Shown: positions 53,593 through 62,341, numbered from the stretch's first letter. The stretch is 64,000 nt of DNA from Caldilineaceae bacterium (GCA_026645575.1 JAPKMW010000003.1:124001-188000), one strand, 5' to 3'. Numbers and translations are program-made. The notes: generated by a model not told the origin, from the letters alone.

Positions 53593-54294
53593 ATGCGTAT
53601 CAGCGACATGAACTGGATGCAGGTGGAAGCCTACCTACAACACGATGACCGGGCGGTGATTCCGCTAGGTAGCACCGAACAACACGCTTACTTGAGCCTG
53701 AGTGTGGATAGCATTCTGGCCGAACAGGTGGCGGTCGAGGCGGCGGAACCGTTGGGGGTGCCGGTCTTCCCGGTGGTGGCCTATGGGTTGACCCCCTACT
53801 TTGGCGCCTACCCCGGCACGGTGACGCTACGCGTGGAAACGTATGTGCGCCTAATCGGCGACATGCTGGATAGTCTGGCGCACAGCGGCTTTCGACGAAT
53901 TCTACTCGTCAATGGACATGGCGGCAATGCCCCAGCCGGCGCCTTTGCCATTGAGTGGATGATGGCAAACCCCGGCGTGCGGGTCAACTATCACGAATGG
54001 TGGCACGCCCCGCAAACCTGGGCCAAAGTGCAGGCCATTGACCCGGTCGCCAGCCATGCCTCCTGGATGGAAAACTTCCCCTGGACGCGGCTGCCGGGGG
54101 TGACCATGCCCTCAGAACAGAAAGCCATGATCGACCGCAGTGGCAAGGCGCGACTGGTTGGCACAGAGATGCGTGCTGCCTACGGCGACGGCAACTTTGG
54201 CGGCTACTATCAACGCGCCGATGACGAGATGCTCGCCATTTGGCAGGTGGCTGTGGCTGAGACGCGCGCCTTATTAGCAGAAGGGTGGGAGTAG
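53593..54294 (+). CDS. Creatininase-family amidohydrolase
   Basis: 233 residues; AGGAGAG lies about 17 bases upstream. The metal-binding residues of the family are visible: Glu and His in LGSTEQHAYLSLSVDS (canonical EQHGxHLPxxTD, here altered), the Asp that follows, and VNGHGGN with His for the second metal. The conserved EWWH region (NYHEWWHAPQTW) follows, and the late Glu is in LVGTEMRAAYGDGNFGG. Members cleave creatinine or formyl-amide bonds. The HAYLSLSVDS variation indicates a substrate other than creatinine. It directly abuts the SDR gene (stop followed by ATG). Confidence 0.84.
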   Translation: MRISDMNWMQVEAYLQHDDRAVIPLGSTEQHAYLSLSVDSILAEQVAVEAAEPLGVPVFPVVAYGLTPYFGAYPGTVTLRVETYVRLIGDMLDSLAHSGFRRILLVNGHGGNAPAGAFAIEWMMANPGVRVNYHEWWHAPQTWAKVQAIDPVASHASWMENFPWTRLPGVTMPSEQKAMIDRSGKARLVGTEMRAAYGDGNFGGYYQRADDEMLAIWQVAVAETRALLAEGWE

Positions 54295-55062
54295 ATGAAC
54301 ATTGAATTTCACAACAAAACTATCATTGTCACAGGAGCCGCCCACGGCTTTGGCCGGGCGATTGCGCTGGCCTTTGCGGCGCGGGGCGGGCGCGTTTGGG
54401 CTTGTGATCTATTGAGCGACGAACTGGCAGAAACACAGCAACTTTGTCTGGCGGCCGGCGGCGTTTGCGAAGTGCGCACGGTTGACGTGACCGACCATGC
54501 CGCGGTTCACGCCTTTGCGGCGGCAGCGACAGCGAATGGGGAACCGGTGGCGGTCCTGGTCAACAATGCCGGCGGCGTCTTGGGCCAGGTGGGGCGCCCG
54601 CTGGAAGAGATTACGCCGGAGCAGTGGCAGGGCATCTTTGCCGTCAACGTCACCGGGGCTTTTTATTTCGTTCAAGCTGTGGCGCCGGGCATGAAAGCCG
54701 CCCGCTATGGCCGCATTGTCAACATTTCCAGCGGCGCCGGTTTGGGTATCAGCCTCACCGGGATTCAAGCCTATGCGTCGGCCAAAGCGGCGCAGATCGG
54801 CTTGACTCGCCAGTTGGCCCATGAATTGGGGCCGTGGGGCATTACCGTCAATAACATTGCACCCGGCTTTGTGCGCTCCAACCCGACCACCGAACGGCAG
54901 TGGCAAGCGTATGGCGAAGAACGACAAAAGGCGTTAGTCGAGGGCATTGCCCTTAAACGCTTGGGTTCGCCGGACGATATTGCGCATAGCGTTCTCTTCT
55001 TTGCTTCCGACTATGCTGGTTGGATCAGTGGACAGGTGCTTGCCGTCGATGGTGGGAAGTAG
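54295..55062 (+). CDS. Short-chain dehydrogenase/reductase
   Basis: 255 residues. NAD(P)-binding Rossmann start: KTIIVTGAAHGFGRAIALAF (TGxxxGxG), acidic residue in ACDLLSDEL, NNAGG after VAVLVNNAGG, catalytic Ser in IVNISSGAGLGISL, Tyr and Lys in YASAKAAQIGL. The Asp in ACDLLS suggests NAD preference. Substrate unknown. It begins immediately at the stop of the creatininase-like gene, so the two work in one pathway, perhaps catabolism of a sugar amide. Confidence 0.87.
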   Translation: MNIEFHNKTIIVTGAAHGFGRAIALAFAARGGRVWACDLLSDELAETQQLCLAAGGVCEVRTVDVTDHAAVHAFAAAATANGEPVAVLVNNAGGVLGQVGRPLEEITPEQWQGIFAVNVTGAFYFVQAVAPGMKAARYGRIVNISSGAGLGISLTGIQAYASAKAAQIGLTRQLAHELGPWGITVNNIAPGFVRSNPTTERQWQAYGEERQKALVEGIALKRLGSPDDIAHSVLFFASDYAGWISGQVLAVDGGK

Positions 55063-55156
55063 CTTCTTCTCTACCTACCCCCCGTCTCTGTTCTATATCC
55101 CGGTAGATGGTGGTTACACGCTCTTCTGTCAAACTACACTATAGTAGATGGTAATC

Positions 55157-55189
55157 ACAACCCAGCTTTCTGCCAGAAAGCTGGGTTGT
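55157..55189. repeat. Perfect hairpin, TTCTGCCAGAA core
   Basis: Exact 15-base arms (55157-55171, 55175-55189) around GCC: ACAACCCAGCTTTCT and its complement. It shares the core and flanking AACCC/GGGTT with the hairpin at 55834-55882. Confidence 0.85.
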
Positions 55190-55213
55190 AACGCATGGAA
55201 GGGAAATGGATCG

Positions 55214-55804
55214 ATGAACCCAACTCAACTCAGTCGTGAATTGCGCAAAGGCCAGTCACCCGATTTGACGCGCCGCCGCTGGATCATTGGCCTGTCGATC
55301 TTCGGCTCGGCCATGGGGCAGTTGGTCGCGCTCTATCAAACGGGGATTATCCCGCGCCTGCCCGATCCGCCGCTGCCGCTCATTGATTCCAACAAGGTGG
55401 ACGCTTCTGATTATGCCTACAAACGCTTCAATACGCCGGATGGGCTGATGATGATTGCAACCTATGCCGTAACGGCCTCTCTGGCGGGGGCGGGTGGCAA
55501 AGATCGCGCCCAGGAACAGCCGCTGCTGCCGCTGGCGATGGGCGCTAAGGTACTCTATGATGTGATGACAACGGTGCGATTGGGCCAGGAAGAGTGGCAG
55601 GAAAACAAAGCGTTTTGCATTTATTGTCAGGCCGCAACGGTGGCAACGCTGGCATCGGCGGCGCTGGCGCTACCCGAGGTTATGCACGCCATTAATGCGT
55701 TGCGGGGGCAACCGCAAGCGCATACACAGCCGCAACCACCGACGTGGCAACCAACCACAGCACAACCGGCCCCCCAGCATCCCCAAGAACCGATCTTTGC
55801 CTAA
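55214..55804 (+). CDS. Small membrane protein, VKOR-like thiol oxidoreductase
   Basis: 196 residues from the ATG at 55214 (GAAGGGAAATGG upstream); the longer frame would start before the palindrome. Four membrane segments are visible: RRWIIGLSIFGSAMGQLVALY, LMMIATYAVTASLAGAG, PLLPLAMGAKVLYDVMTTV and the C-terminal ATVATLASAALALPEV. The redox pair is CIYC in KAFCIYCQAATVA at the start of the last helix, the pattern of vitamin K epoxide reductase-like proteins that supply oxidising power to disulfide bond formation. No second loop Cys pair is evident, so the protein is shorter than standard VKOR. Assignment is moderate. The C-terminal tail is a Gln/Pro-rich disordered segment. Confidence 0.58.
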   Translation: MNPTQLSRELRKGQSPDLTRRRWIIGLSIFGSAMGQLVALYQTGIIPRLPDPPLPLIDSNKVDASDYAYKRFNTPDGLMMIATYAVTASLAGAGGKDRAQEQPLLPLAMGAKVLYDVMTTVRLGQEEWQENKAFCIYCQAATVATLASAALALPEVMHAINALRGQPQAHTQPQPPTWQPTTAQPAPQHPQEPIFA

Positions 55805-55833
55805 CGTGCATGGGTAGGCGTTAACCCCCTCTC

Positions 55834-55882
55834 CGCTGCAAACAAACCCGGCTTCTGCCAGAAGCCGGGTTTGTTTGCAGCG
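55834..55882. terminator. Perfect 23-bp hairpin between convergent genes
   Basis: Arms 55834-55856 and 55860-55882 are exact complements around GCC; the core is CTTCTGCCAGAAG. It separates the VKOR-like gene from the convergent aldo/keto reductase and likely ends both transcripts. Confidence 0.75.
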
Positions 55883-55894
55883 CCATTTCTATGC

Positions 55895-56866
55895 TTACTC
55901 GGGCTTATTTTTCAAAATGCCTTCAATTCGTTCCTTGACGGCTGGCGTCAAGTTGGGCAAGACATCCAGCGCCTTCATATTTTCCTGCACCTGTTCGGGG
56001 CGGCTGGCGCCGGTGATGACTGTGCTGACATGGGGGTTGCTGGCACACCAAGCCAAGGCCAATTGCGCCATCGAACAACCAAACTCATCGGCCACCGGTT
56101 GCAGCGCACGGACCGCGTTGAGCCGCTCCGGGTCGGTAAGAATGCTGTGCAGCCAATCATAGCCGGGTAGGTTGGCTCGGCTGTTTTCGGGGATGCCATT
56201 GTTATACTTACCGGTGAGCAGCCCCGACGCCAGCGGACTCCAGGTCGTTAGGCCCAGTCCCCACTCACTATAGAGTGGGGCGAATTCCTTCTCCACCTTC
56301 TCGCGCCAGAGCATATTGTACTGTGGCTGTTCCATCTGCGGCTTGTGCAGATGGTAACGGTCGGCGATGAGCCACGCCTCCTTGATCTGGTTGGCGCTCC
56401 ACTCGGAGGTGCCCCAGTAGTGAGCTTTGCCCTGCGCGATCATGTCGTGCATGGCGCGTACCGTCTCTTCAATCGGCGTCTCCGGGTCGGGGCGGTGACA
56501 GAAGACGAGATCGACATAATCGAGTTGAAAACGTTCCAACGAGCCGTCAATCGCCTGCATCAAATATTTGCGGTTGAGGGTGTTGCGTTCATTCGGCCCC
56601 TCATTGAGGCCCCAGAAGAACTTGGTTGAAACGACATAGCTGGAACGGCGCCAGCCGGCCCGTTGGAAGACCTTGCCCATGATCGTTTCAGCCTTGCCGC
56701 CGGCATACGCTTCGGCATTATCAAAAAAGTTGACGCCGGCTTCGTAAGCCGCCGCCATACACTCATACGCGACATCTTCGCCCATCTGTTCGCCAAAGGT
56801 GACCCAGGCGCCAAAGGAGAAGACGCTTACCTTTAGCCCTGCGCTGCCCAAACGACGGTATTCCAT
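55895..56866 (-). CDS. Aldo/keto reductase, potassium-channel beta-subunit-like (AKR6/YghZ group)
   Basis: 323 residues from the ATG at 56866, preceded by GAAAGGA. The start [19 protein letters not shown] is typical of this group. Catalytic Asp and Tyr are in [14 protein letters not shown], the Lys in [12 protein letters not shown], and His in [16 protein letters not shown]-binding residues are late, in [17 protein letters not shown]. Such enzymes reduce small aldehydes with NADPH; the natural substrate is unknown. A second aldo/keto reductase, now broken, lies just upstream on the other strand. Confidence 0.9.
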   Translation of the reverse strand: MEYRRLGSAGLKVSVFSFGAWVTFGEQMGEDVAYECMAAAYEAGVNFFDNAEAYAGGKAETIMGKVFQRAGWRRSSYVVSTKFFWGLNEGPNERNTLNRKYLMQAIDGSLERFQLDYVDLVFCHRPDPETPIEETVRAMHDMIAQGKAHYWGTSEWSANQIKEAWLIADRYHLHKPQMEQPQYNMLWREKVEKEFAPLYSEWGLGLTTWSPLASGLLTGKYNNGIPENSRANLPGYDWLHSILTDPERLNAVRALQPVADEFGCSMAQLALAWCASNPHVSTVITGASRPEQVQENMKALDVLPNLTPAVKERIEGILKNKPE

Positions 56867-57110
56867 AGGGTTGATCCTTTCCCTGCCAAGCACCGCCCCT
56901 CTCTCATCTCGTTACCTTATCAGGGCGGCTGCTTCTAGCATGGCAGGCGCCGAGCGGCTGGTCTGAAGTTTTCGTTACAATAGCGCCCTGGCTATATCCA
57001 ACTTTCTATCTGCTTGTCTATCTGGATACGGACTGGCGGTGGCTCGCTTTTCGTACACTGATTCGTGTGAACAGATTTATCCACCCAGAGCAATGGAAAG
57101 GATCAACGTT

Positions 57111-57525
57111 ATGGCTACCCGCTTACAACCGGCCCGCCCCTTTGGCGCCACAGGCATCGCTGTTCCCCTGATTGGCTATGGCACTGCCCCGCTGGGCAAA
57201 GATCATATTACCCGTGACCATGCTGAGCGCTGTCTCAACCACGCCATCGACAGCGGTATCACCTATCTCGACACCTCGCCCGACTATTCATTTAGCCATT
57301 ATCGGCATGGACACCACTGCCCAGATTGACCAGAATGTCGCCATTGCCGCCCGTTTCCAACCGCTAGACGAAAGTGAACGCCAACAACTGATCACCGAAG
57401 TGCGCCCGTTGGTGGAGAAAGACGCCGATGAGAGCCAGGAAGGCCAAAGCAGCCTCTTCTGGCTCCACGACACCAAAGTGATGGGCTGGCAGGAGGATGA
57501 CGAACCGGCCCTGGTCGCCTATTGA
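57111..57525 (+). pseudogene. Aldo/keto reductase pseudogene with internal deletion
   Basis: The start at 57111 (GGAAAGGA upstream) gives an intact aldo/keto reductase N-terminus (GATGIAVPLIGYGTAPLG, then AIDSGITYLDTSPDYS). From about 57290 the frame shows no homology and soon stops at 57329. In the +1 frame an aldo/keto reductase C-terminus continues: LAIIGMDTTAQIDQNVAIAARF to LVAY at 57525. About 200 internal codons are missing and the join is out of frame, so no functional product is likely. The sequence is GC-rich like its neighbours and was probably a working gene until a recent deletion. Confidence 0.82.
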
Positions 57526-58356
57526 TTAATGCATCTGCGCGCCACCAGCCACGCTAATCGACAAGCCGGTCAGGTAAGCAGCTTCGTTGGAGGAGAGAAA
57601 CGCCGCCATGGCGGCAATATCATCGACCTCGGCCATACGACCTAAGGGCGAGAGATGGGCGGCGCGCCGCATCATCTCGGCCCGCTGTTCGTCCTGGCTT
57701 ATATTTGCGGGGGCCAGCGCGGCGGCAAGATCGTTGATGCGCTCGGTCGCGATCAGGCTGGGGCAGATGGCGTTGACATGGATGGCATAGGGGGCTAGTT
57801 CCTGCGCCAGGCTTTGGGTGAGGCCGATGACGGCAAACTTGGAAGCGCAGTAGGCGGCATAGCGTGCCGAACCAACCTTGCCGGCGGTGGAAGAGATATT
57901 GATGATCTTGCCACCCCGCCCAGCGGCGATCATGGCGCGGGCGACGGCGCGGCAGCAGAGAAAGGTTCCCTTGCTGTTAATCCGTTGCACGCGATCCCAA
58001 TCTTCCTCTGCCAGTTCCACCACCGGCACACGATCACGACCGGCACGCGCCCCGGCGTTATTGACCAAGATGTCGATCTGCCCAAAGTGCGCCAGCCCCT
58101 GGTCGACCAATGCCTGCACCTGTGCGGCGTCGCCTACGTCAGCAACCAGCCCCACAGCGCGCCGCCCCAGCGCTTCGATTTCGCTCACCACTTGCGCCAT
58201 GCCGCGCCAGCCTGCGCTGTTTGTCGTTTGGGCCTGAACATCATTAACGATTACATCGGCGCCTTCTTGGGCCAGCCTCATAGCAATCGCACGCCCAATG
58301 CCCCGTTCGCCACCGGCGCCGGTGACTAGCGCCACTTTGCCTTGTAAGTTATACAT
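57526..58356 (-). CDS. Short-chain dehydrogenase/reductase
   Basis: 276 residues from the ATG at 58356 with AGAGGAA upstream; a longer start at 58404 would add residues without family similarity. Motifs: VALVTGAGGERGIGRAIAMRL (TGxxxGxG with an insertion), NDVQAQ with the acidic residue, VNNAGARAGRD, catalytic Ser in IINISSTAGKV, Tyr and Lys in YAAYCASKFAVIGL. C-terminal LTGLSISVAGGAQMH. A 3-oxoacyl-ACP reductase or sugar dehydrogenase are both possible. The stop abuts the stop of the pseudogene with no gap. Confidence 0.87.
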   Translation of the reverse strand: MYNLQGKVALVTGAGGERGIGRAIAMRLAQEGADVIVNDVQAQTTNSAGWRGMAQVVSEIEALGRRAVGLVADVGDAAQVQALVDQGLAHFGQIDILVNNAGARAGRDRVPVVELAEEDWDRVQRINSKGTFLCCRAVARAMIAAGRGGKIINISSTAGKVGSARYAAYCASKFAVIGLTQSLAQELAPYAIHVNAICPSLIATERINDLAAALAPANISQDEQRAEMMRRAAHLSPLGRMAEVDDIAAMAAFLSSNEAAYLTGLSISVAGGAQMH

Positions 58357-58424
58357 GATTCCTCTTTTTCTACTTGTTGGAGAAAATGAAAGGGTTTTCG
58401 TCATTGTAACACAACAACAAAAAA

Positions 58425-58454
58425 GAGGACTTACCCGAATTTGGGCAAGTCCTC
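58425..58454 (-). terminator. Intrinsic terminator of the hydrolase gene
   Basis: On the minus strand GAGGACTTGCCC pairs with GGGTAAGTCCTC (one mismatch) around a short loop and is followed by TTTTTT, a textbook intrinsic terminator, about 40 bases after the stop at 58496. Confidence 0.82.
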
Positions 58455-58495
58455 CTACTACGCTCTGTTACACGCTTGACCGGCCGCTCCTTTGC

Positions 58496-59410
58496 CTACA
58501 CAGCTAACAGAAAACGCGCCAGTCCATTGTTAACCACCTGCGGCTCATCCAGTTGCACCCAATGACCGGCGTTGGGCAGGAAAAAGCCCTCGCCTCGTTC
58601 ACACAACGCTAAACTCGCCTGAGCGACCGCCGGTTCAAGTGCTACATCCCGTAGACCCCAAAGCAGGAGCGTCGGCGGATGAACGTGGCTTGGGGGGCTG
58701 CTAGGTTTGTCACGCAACGCTCGGTAGTAATTGAGCATCCCGGTCAACGCACCCGGTTGCGACCAGGCTTCGACATAGTGCGCCAGATCTGTCGGGGTGA
58801 AGGAGCCGGGCTGGCTGGACCGGGTCAACGCCCAACGCAGCGCAGCAAAATTGCCCAGTTTCAACAAAAATTCGGGCAACCAGGGCAATTGGAAAAAGGC
58901 CACATAGCTGCTGCGCAACGCTTGAGTGAACCGCCGGCGGGCCAGCCGTTGCCAAACCTCCGGGTGGGGCGCATTGAGGATCACCAAGCGATCCAGCCGC
59001 ATAGGGTAATGCAGCGCCACCCACCATGCCACAACGCCACCCCAATCATGACCCACCAGGCGAAAGGTAGAGTAGTCATAGGCATTTGCCAACCTGATCA
59101 CATCCGCGGCCAGCGTGTCAATGCGATAGGCGGTGCGACCTTGTGGCTTGTCACTTAAGTTATAGCCTCGTTGATCCGGCACAAGGACGCGAAAGCCCTG
59201 GTTCGCCAACGGCGCAATCTGATGACGCCAGCTCCACCAAAAATCAGGAAAGCCATGCAAGAGAATTACCAATGGCCCATCGGCCGGCCCCGCCTCGACC
59301 ACATGAAGATTCACACCATTGATCCGTTGGATTGTTGCGGATAACGGCACGGCTGGCGCTTGTCGCGGCCAGGTTACCCGCGTTGTCTGCACGGCCACTG
59401 TCTCCAACAT
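58496..59410 (-). CDS. Alpha/beta hydrolase, epoxide hydrolase-like
   Basis: 304 residues. Oxyanion motif HGFPDFWWSWRH, then VPDQRGYNLSDKP, nucleophile elbow LVGHDWGGVVAW with Asp in place of Ser, as in epoxide hydrolases and haloalkane dehalogenases. The catalytic His is in PNAGHWVQLDEP, and the acid in LWGLRDVALEP. The cap domain (residues 150-220) includes a Tyr (VAFFQLPWLPEFLL) that may assist epoxide opening. The enzyme likely hydrolyses an epoxide or a similar small ester. It stands alone with its own terminator. Confidence 0.87.
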   Translation of the reverse strand: MLETVAVQTTRVTWPRQAPAVPLSATIQRINGVNLHVVEAGPADGPLVILLHGFPDFWWSWRHQIAPLANQGFRVLVPDQRGYNLSDKPQGRTAYRIDTLAADVIRLANAYDYSTFRLVGHDWGGVVAWWVALHYPMRLDRLVILNAPHPEVWQRLARRRFTQALRSSYVAFFQLPWLPEFLLKLGNFAALRWALTRSSQPGSFTPTDLAHYVEAWSQPGALTGMLNYYRALRDKPSSPPSHVHPPTLLLWGLRDVALEPAVAQASLALCERGEGFFLPNAGHWVQLDEPQVVNNGLARFLLAV

Positions 59411-59720
59411 TGCTTGCCTCCTGCCCCACCTATCTAGTCCAACCTACCAGCACTATACCAAAGCAGTGCAGCAGCGTCCTGCGCCCCGATACACCAATCG
59501 GGTAGAATGGAGGGTGATCTTATGCTCCAAGCGAGGGGGAGGCACGCCCCGTGCCGGCCCAACTCCACATGATAAACTGGCACGGGACATGCCTACTCCG
59601 CAAGCGTAGAAGCGTTCCTGCAAAGCTTACAGAAAATCCCTACCCTCCTCGCTATACTGGGGCGGCGCAAGTCCTCCGCAACCATTTTTATGAACCCCCG
59701 ATTGCTGAAAGGAAGTGTCT
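59411..59720. other. Intergenic region, 310 bases
   Basis: No gene seen. A 10-base inverted repeat flanks 59557-59600 (GCCCCGTGCC with GGCACGGGAC). Promoter elements for the divergent genes are not clear. AAAGGA at 59708 serves the lipoprotein start. Confidence 0.4.
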
Positions 59721-60227
59721 ATGCATCAGCTACGCTATGGCTTTTTGTTCACCTTGTTGGTTGTCATGTTGACCGTCGTCGGCTGTGGGCCGCTCAACTT
59801 TGGCATCAACACGCGCGCCGTCACCATCACCGTCAATCTGGATGAAGGCATCCTCAATACCTTGTTAACACAGGTGCAGGACAGTGTGATTGCCGTCAAC
59901 GGGGAGGCGTTGCTGGGCAAGATTGACCGCATCGACTTTATCGAGCCGGATACGATTCGCGTCTTTGGCACGCGCACGCAAAACGGCAACACGGTTGAGG
60001 GCAGCTTTGATGTCAACACCGTGTTGGATCAAGGCGCGTTCAAGGCCAGCATCAGCGCCCTCAATATTCCTGGTCTTAACATGGATAGCCCACTCATTCA
60101 ACAGATCAACAACGAGCTGAGTATGGCTTTCAGCGAACAGATCAGCCAGCAACAAGAGGGCGCCATCTCCAGCGTACAGGTCACCGAGGATGCCCTCAAC
60201 ATCGTCATTGAAGTTCCCTTCCGCTAA
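59721..60227 (+). CDS. Predicted lipoprotein, DUF2993-like
   Basis: 168 residues from the ATG at 59721; a GTG at 59715 is possible. Lipoprotein signal with lipobox VVGC around residue 22. The mature part is rich in beta-strand residues with repeated patterns (ITVNLDEGILNTLLTQVQD, LGKIDRIDFIEPDTIRVFGT, EGSFDVNTVLDQGAFKASISAL), like lipid-binding DUF2993/LmeA-type proteins. No catalytic motif. The protein is probably anchored on the outside of the membrane and binds a lipid or hydrophobic ligand. It stands alone with a hairpin terminator. Confidence 0.7.
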   Translation: MHQLRYGFLFTLLVVMLTVVGCGPLNFGINTRAVTITVNLDEGILNTLLTQVQDSVIAVNGEALLGKIDRIDFIEPDTIRVFGTRTQNGNTVEGSFDVNTVLDQGAFKASISALNIPGLNMDSPLIQQINNELSMAFSEQISQQQEGAISSVQVTEDALNIVIEVPFR

Positions 60228-60250
60228 CCCCACCGCGTTACGCAGATGAC

Positions 60251-60287
60251 CAAGATCTGTCAGGCTTGCGAAACCCGACAGATCTTG
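60251..60287 (+). terminator. Hairpin terminator of the lipoprotein gene
   Basis: CAAGATCTGTC (60251-60261) pairs exactly with GACAGATCTTG (60277-60287) around 15 bases, 24 bases after the stop. Confidence 0.65.
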
Positions 60288-60376
60288 TTCACCGGTGTAA
60301 TGCCTATCTTCCATCTGTTGCGTCTTGGCCTGGCGACCGGCATTTTTCACTTTCGCCGTGGGGTGAGTGGTTTCGC

Positions 60377-60628
60377 TCACGTTGGCCAGCGGTAGGCGCC
60401 GACGGTGTGTGTGCGCTGCCAGGCCGCCTCTAATTGGCGATTGACCTCCTCCAGCAGCGGCAGCGTAATGATGGGCGATGGCCGGTGCAGCAAAAGTACA
60501 GTGGCAAAACCTTCTTCACGATGGAGAAGATCGGCGGGCCGAGCCGTTGGAATACGTTGCGCGCCCTGCGCGTGTTGCGTTGGTGGAACGCGTAACGAAG
60601 TTTGACAGCCAACGCCATTCTCCTTCAT
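60377..60628 (-). CDS. Doubtful small ORF, 83 residues
   Basis: Starts at ATG 60628 on the minus strand without a ribosome-binding site. The second half (VLLLHRPSPIITLPLLEEVNRQLEAAWQRTH) looks protein-like, the first half not. A second frame from 60618, with AAGGAG upstream, begins with more plausible protein sequence, which would fit a frameshifted gene. No family recognised. Confidence 0.25.
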   Translation of the reverse strand: MKENGVGCQTSLRVPPTQHAQGAQRIPTARPADLLHREEGFATVLLLHRPSPIITLPLLEEVNRQLEAAWQRTHTVGAYRWPT

Positions 60629-60651
60629 AATTCTTTAAGCGGAGAGACACA

Positions 60652-61134
60652 ATGGCGGCTGACCACAAAGCGCAGTTGCTCACACTCGTAAGGCTGTGGA
60701 TTGAGGCGCGGCCCTTTGGCTTGTTGCCAGTATACGCGCCCAGTGATGACGCGCCGCCTGCACTAGCGCCTACCCTAGCGGCCACCGTCACAGATGTTGA
60801 GCCGTATCGGAGCCAAACACGCCAGGCCGCAGCATTCTACCTGGCGATGCCCAAGCCGGTGGGTCTGGGTTTGACCTGCACCTTGATAGAACCGGTCGTG
60901 ATCGCCCCCTATGGCCCGTGGTCGGCGTCGATCAGTCCTTTACGCATTCGCTTGCGCTGGTCACATACCATGAGCGATGGCTTTACCGATGCAGCGGAAG
61001 AGATCATTGAACGGGTGGCCTGGGAAGCGAATGCGTGGAAGATCGTCACGTTCCAGACGCAGGCCCAATACACCCAACGCCTGGCCGAGCTAGCTCGCTT
61101 CCAAGAATGGCAACGGCAACAAAAGAGCCGGTAA
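60652..61134 (+). CDS. Unknown protein
   Basis: 160 residues, not recognised. GGAGAG precedes the ATG by a few bases. The sequence has an N-terminal helix (AQLLTLVRLWIEARPFGLLPVY) and a mixed body; the C-terminus is helical (FQEWQRQQKSR). No signal peptide, membrane helix or motif. It lies 28 bases before another unknown gene on the same strand, followed by a MOSC gene, so the three probably form an operon. Confidence 0.6.
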   Translation: MAADHKAQLLTLVRLWIEARPFGLLPVYAPSDDAPPALAPTLAATVTDVEPYRSQTRQAAAFYLAMPKPVGLGLTCTLIEPVVIAPYGPWSASISPLRIRLRWSHTMSDGFTDAAEEIIERVAWEANAWKIVTFQTQAQYTQRLAELARFQEWQRQQKSR

Positions 61135-61162
61135 TAGCAATGCAGCAAAGAAAAAGTGACCG

Positions 61163-61636
61163 ATGAGCAACCATGTAACCTTCCCCAACCAACAGACCAT
61201 CACCCTGCCCGCCCAAACCGTCACCGCCATCCAACACGCCCAGGCCAAATACCCGACGCCGCTCTGGCACTACCGCGCCGAGCGCACGTTGAAGCTGGGT
61301 GGACATCAGTGGATTTACCCCCACAGCGTAGCAACAGCGCACGAATTATTCGCCCTACATCCAACCGGCATCATCGCCACGGGCTGGAAGCTCTTCAACC
61401 GCGGCTGGTTGGCTGCCGCCGAAGCCTACTTTGTCGATAACGTCACCTACCCCAATCACCCGCGTCACCTGGGCCGTGATGTTATTCCCCTGGTCGATGA
61501 AGATCAGGATTCGCAACAGATCGGCTGGGTGCGTATCAACCAATACACAACGATGGACGCCAATTTCGCCGTCTTCGTCCAATTTACCCTGCTCGATCTC
61601 TTTGCCCCGCGTGCGTTGCCCCCTGAGTATCAGTAG
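61163..61636 (+). CDS. Unknown protein
   Basis: 157 residues, not recognised. No strong ribosome-binding site (AAAAGTG). Tryptophan- and tyrosine-rich, soluble, with a central HPTGIIATGWKLFNRGWLAAAEAYFVDNVTYP and a C-terminal stretch with VDEDQDSQQIGWVRINQYTT. Same strand and close spacing to both neighbours. Confidence 0.62.
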   Translation: MSNHVTFPNQQTITLPAQTVTAIQHAQAKYPTPLWHYRAERTLKLGGHQWIYPHSVATAHELFALHPTGIIATGWKLFNRGWLAAAEAYFVDNVTYPNHPRHLGRDVIPLVDEDQDSQQIGWVRINQYTTMDANFAVFVQFTLLDLFAPRALPPEYQ

Positions 61637-61668
61637 GGGTGTACCCTACAGGAAAAACAAGGTGACTT

Positions 61669-62235
61669 ATGACTGTGATGAGTGAAGTGAAACATTTGAC
61701 CACCGCCGAATTAGAAGCTGGGGTGGCAGCCGTTCAACAAGCGCCCAAAGATAAGGGCACCCTCGATCTCATTGTACGCCGGCCCCAGAGTGAAGCACGC
61801 GAAGTACTGACCGAAGGTCAACTCGATTTAGTCGAAGGCTTGGTGGGCGACAACTGGCGCACGCGTGGCAGTTCGCGCACTGCCGACGGTTCGGCTCACC
61901 CGGACATGCAACTCAATATTATGAATGCGCGCGCCATTGCACTAATCGCCCAGGACAAAGACCGCTGGCAACTGGCCGGCGATCAATTGTTTATCGACAT
62001 GGACATTAGCACCGAAAATCTGCCCGCCGGGACACGGTTAGCCCTCGGCACTGCCATCATCGAAGTGACACCGGAACCCCATACTGGTTGCAAAAAGTTT
62101 GTCGCCCGCTTTGGCCTAGACGCCATGCAATATGTCAACTCACCCATCGGCAAAGCCCTACGCCTGCGCGGTCTCAACGCCAAAGTGGTGCAACCGGGCG
62201 TCATCCGCGTTGGTGACATTGTTCAAAAGCTATAA
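61669..62235 (+). CDS. MOSC domain protein
   Basis: 188 residues with AAGGTGA just upstream. The MOSC core is recognised by GLVGDNWRTRG near residue 60 and the later THTGCKKF-like segment: EVTPEPHTGCKKFVARFGLDAM, with the conserved Cys for cofactor or sulfur binding. RLRGLNAKVVQPGVIRVGDIV ends the domain. It probably transfers sulfur or reduces N-hydroxylated compounds in a Mo-dependent manner. It is followed by a long hairpin, so it closes the operon of the two unknown proteins. Confidence 0.82.
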   Translation: MTVMSEVKHLTTAELEAGVAAVQQAPKDKGTLDLIVRRPQSEAREVLTEGQLDLVEGLVGDNWRTRGSSRTADGSAHPDMQLNIMNARAIALIAQDKDRWQLAGDQLFIDMDISTENLPAGTRLALGTAIIEVTPEPHTGCKKFVARFGLDAMQYVNSPIGKALRLRGLNAKVVQPGVIRVGDIVQKL

Positions 62236-62263
62236 CAAGCCGAAAAAGCTGCACTGCCAACGG

Positions 62264-62341
62264 AAAAGGTAACACAGATCGGAAAGAACACGGATAACCA
62301 AATGAAAGTATCGGTGTTGTTCCCGATCCGTGTTACCTTTT
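62264..62341. terminator. Long hairpin after the MOSC gene
   Basis: Arms 62264-62296 and 62309-62341 pair over 33 bases with about four mismatches (AAAAGGTAACAC with GTGTTACCTTTT), loop of 12 bases, followed by TTTATC. Intrinsic terminator or palindromic repeat. Confidence 0.75.
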
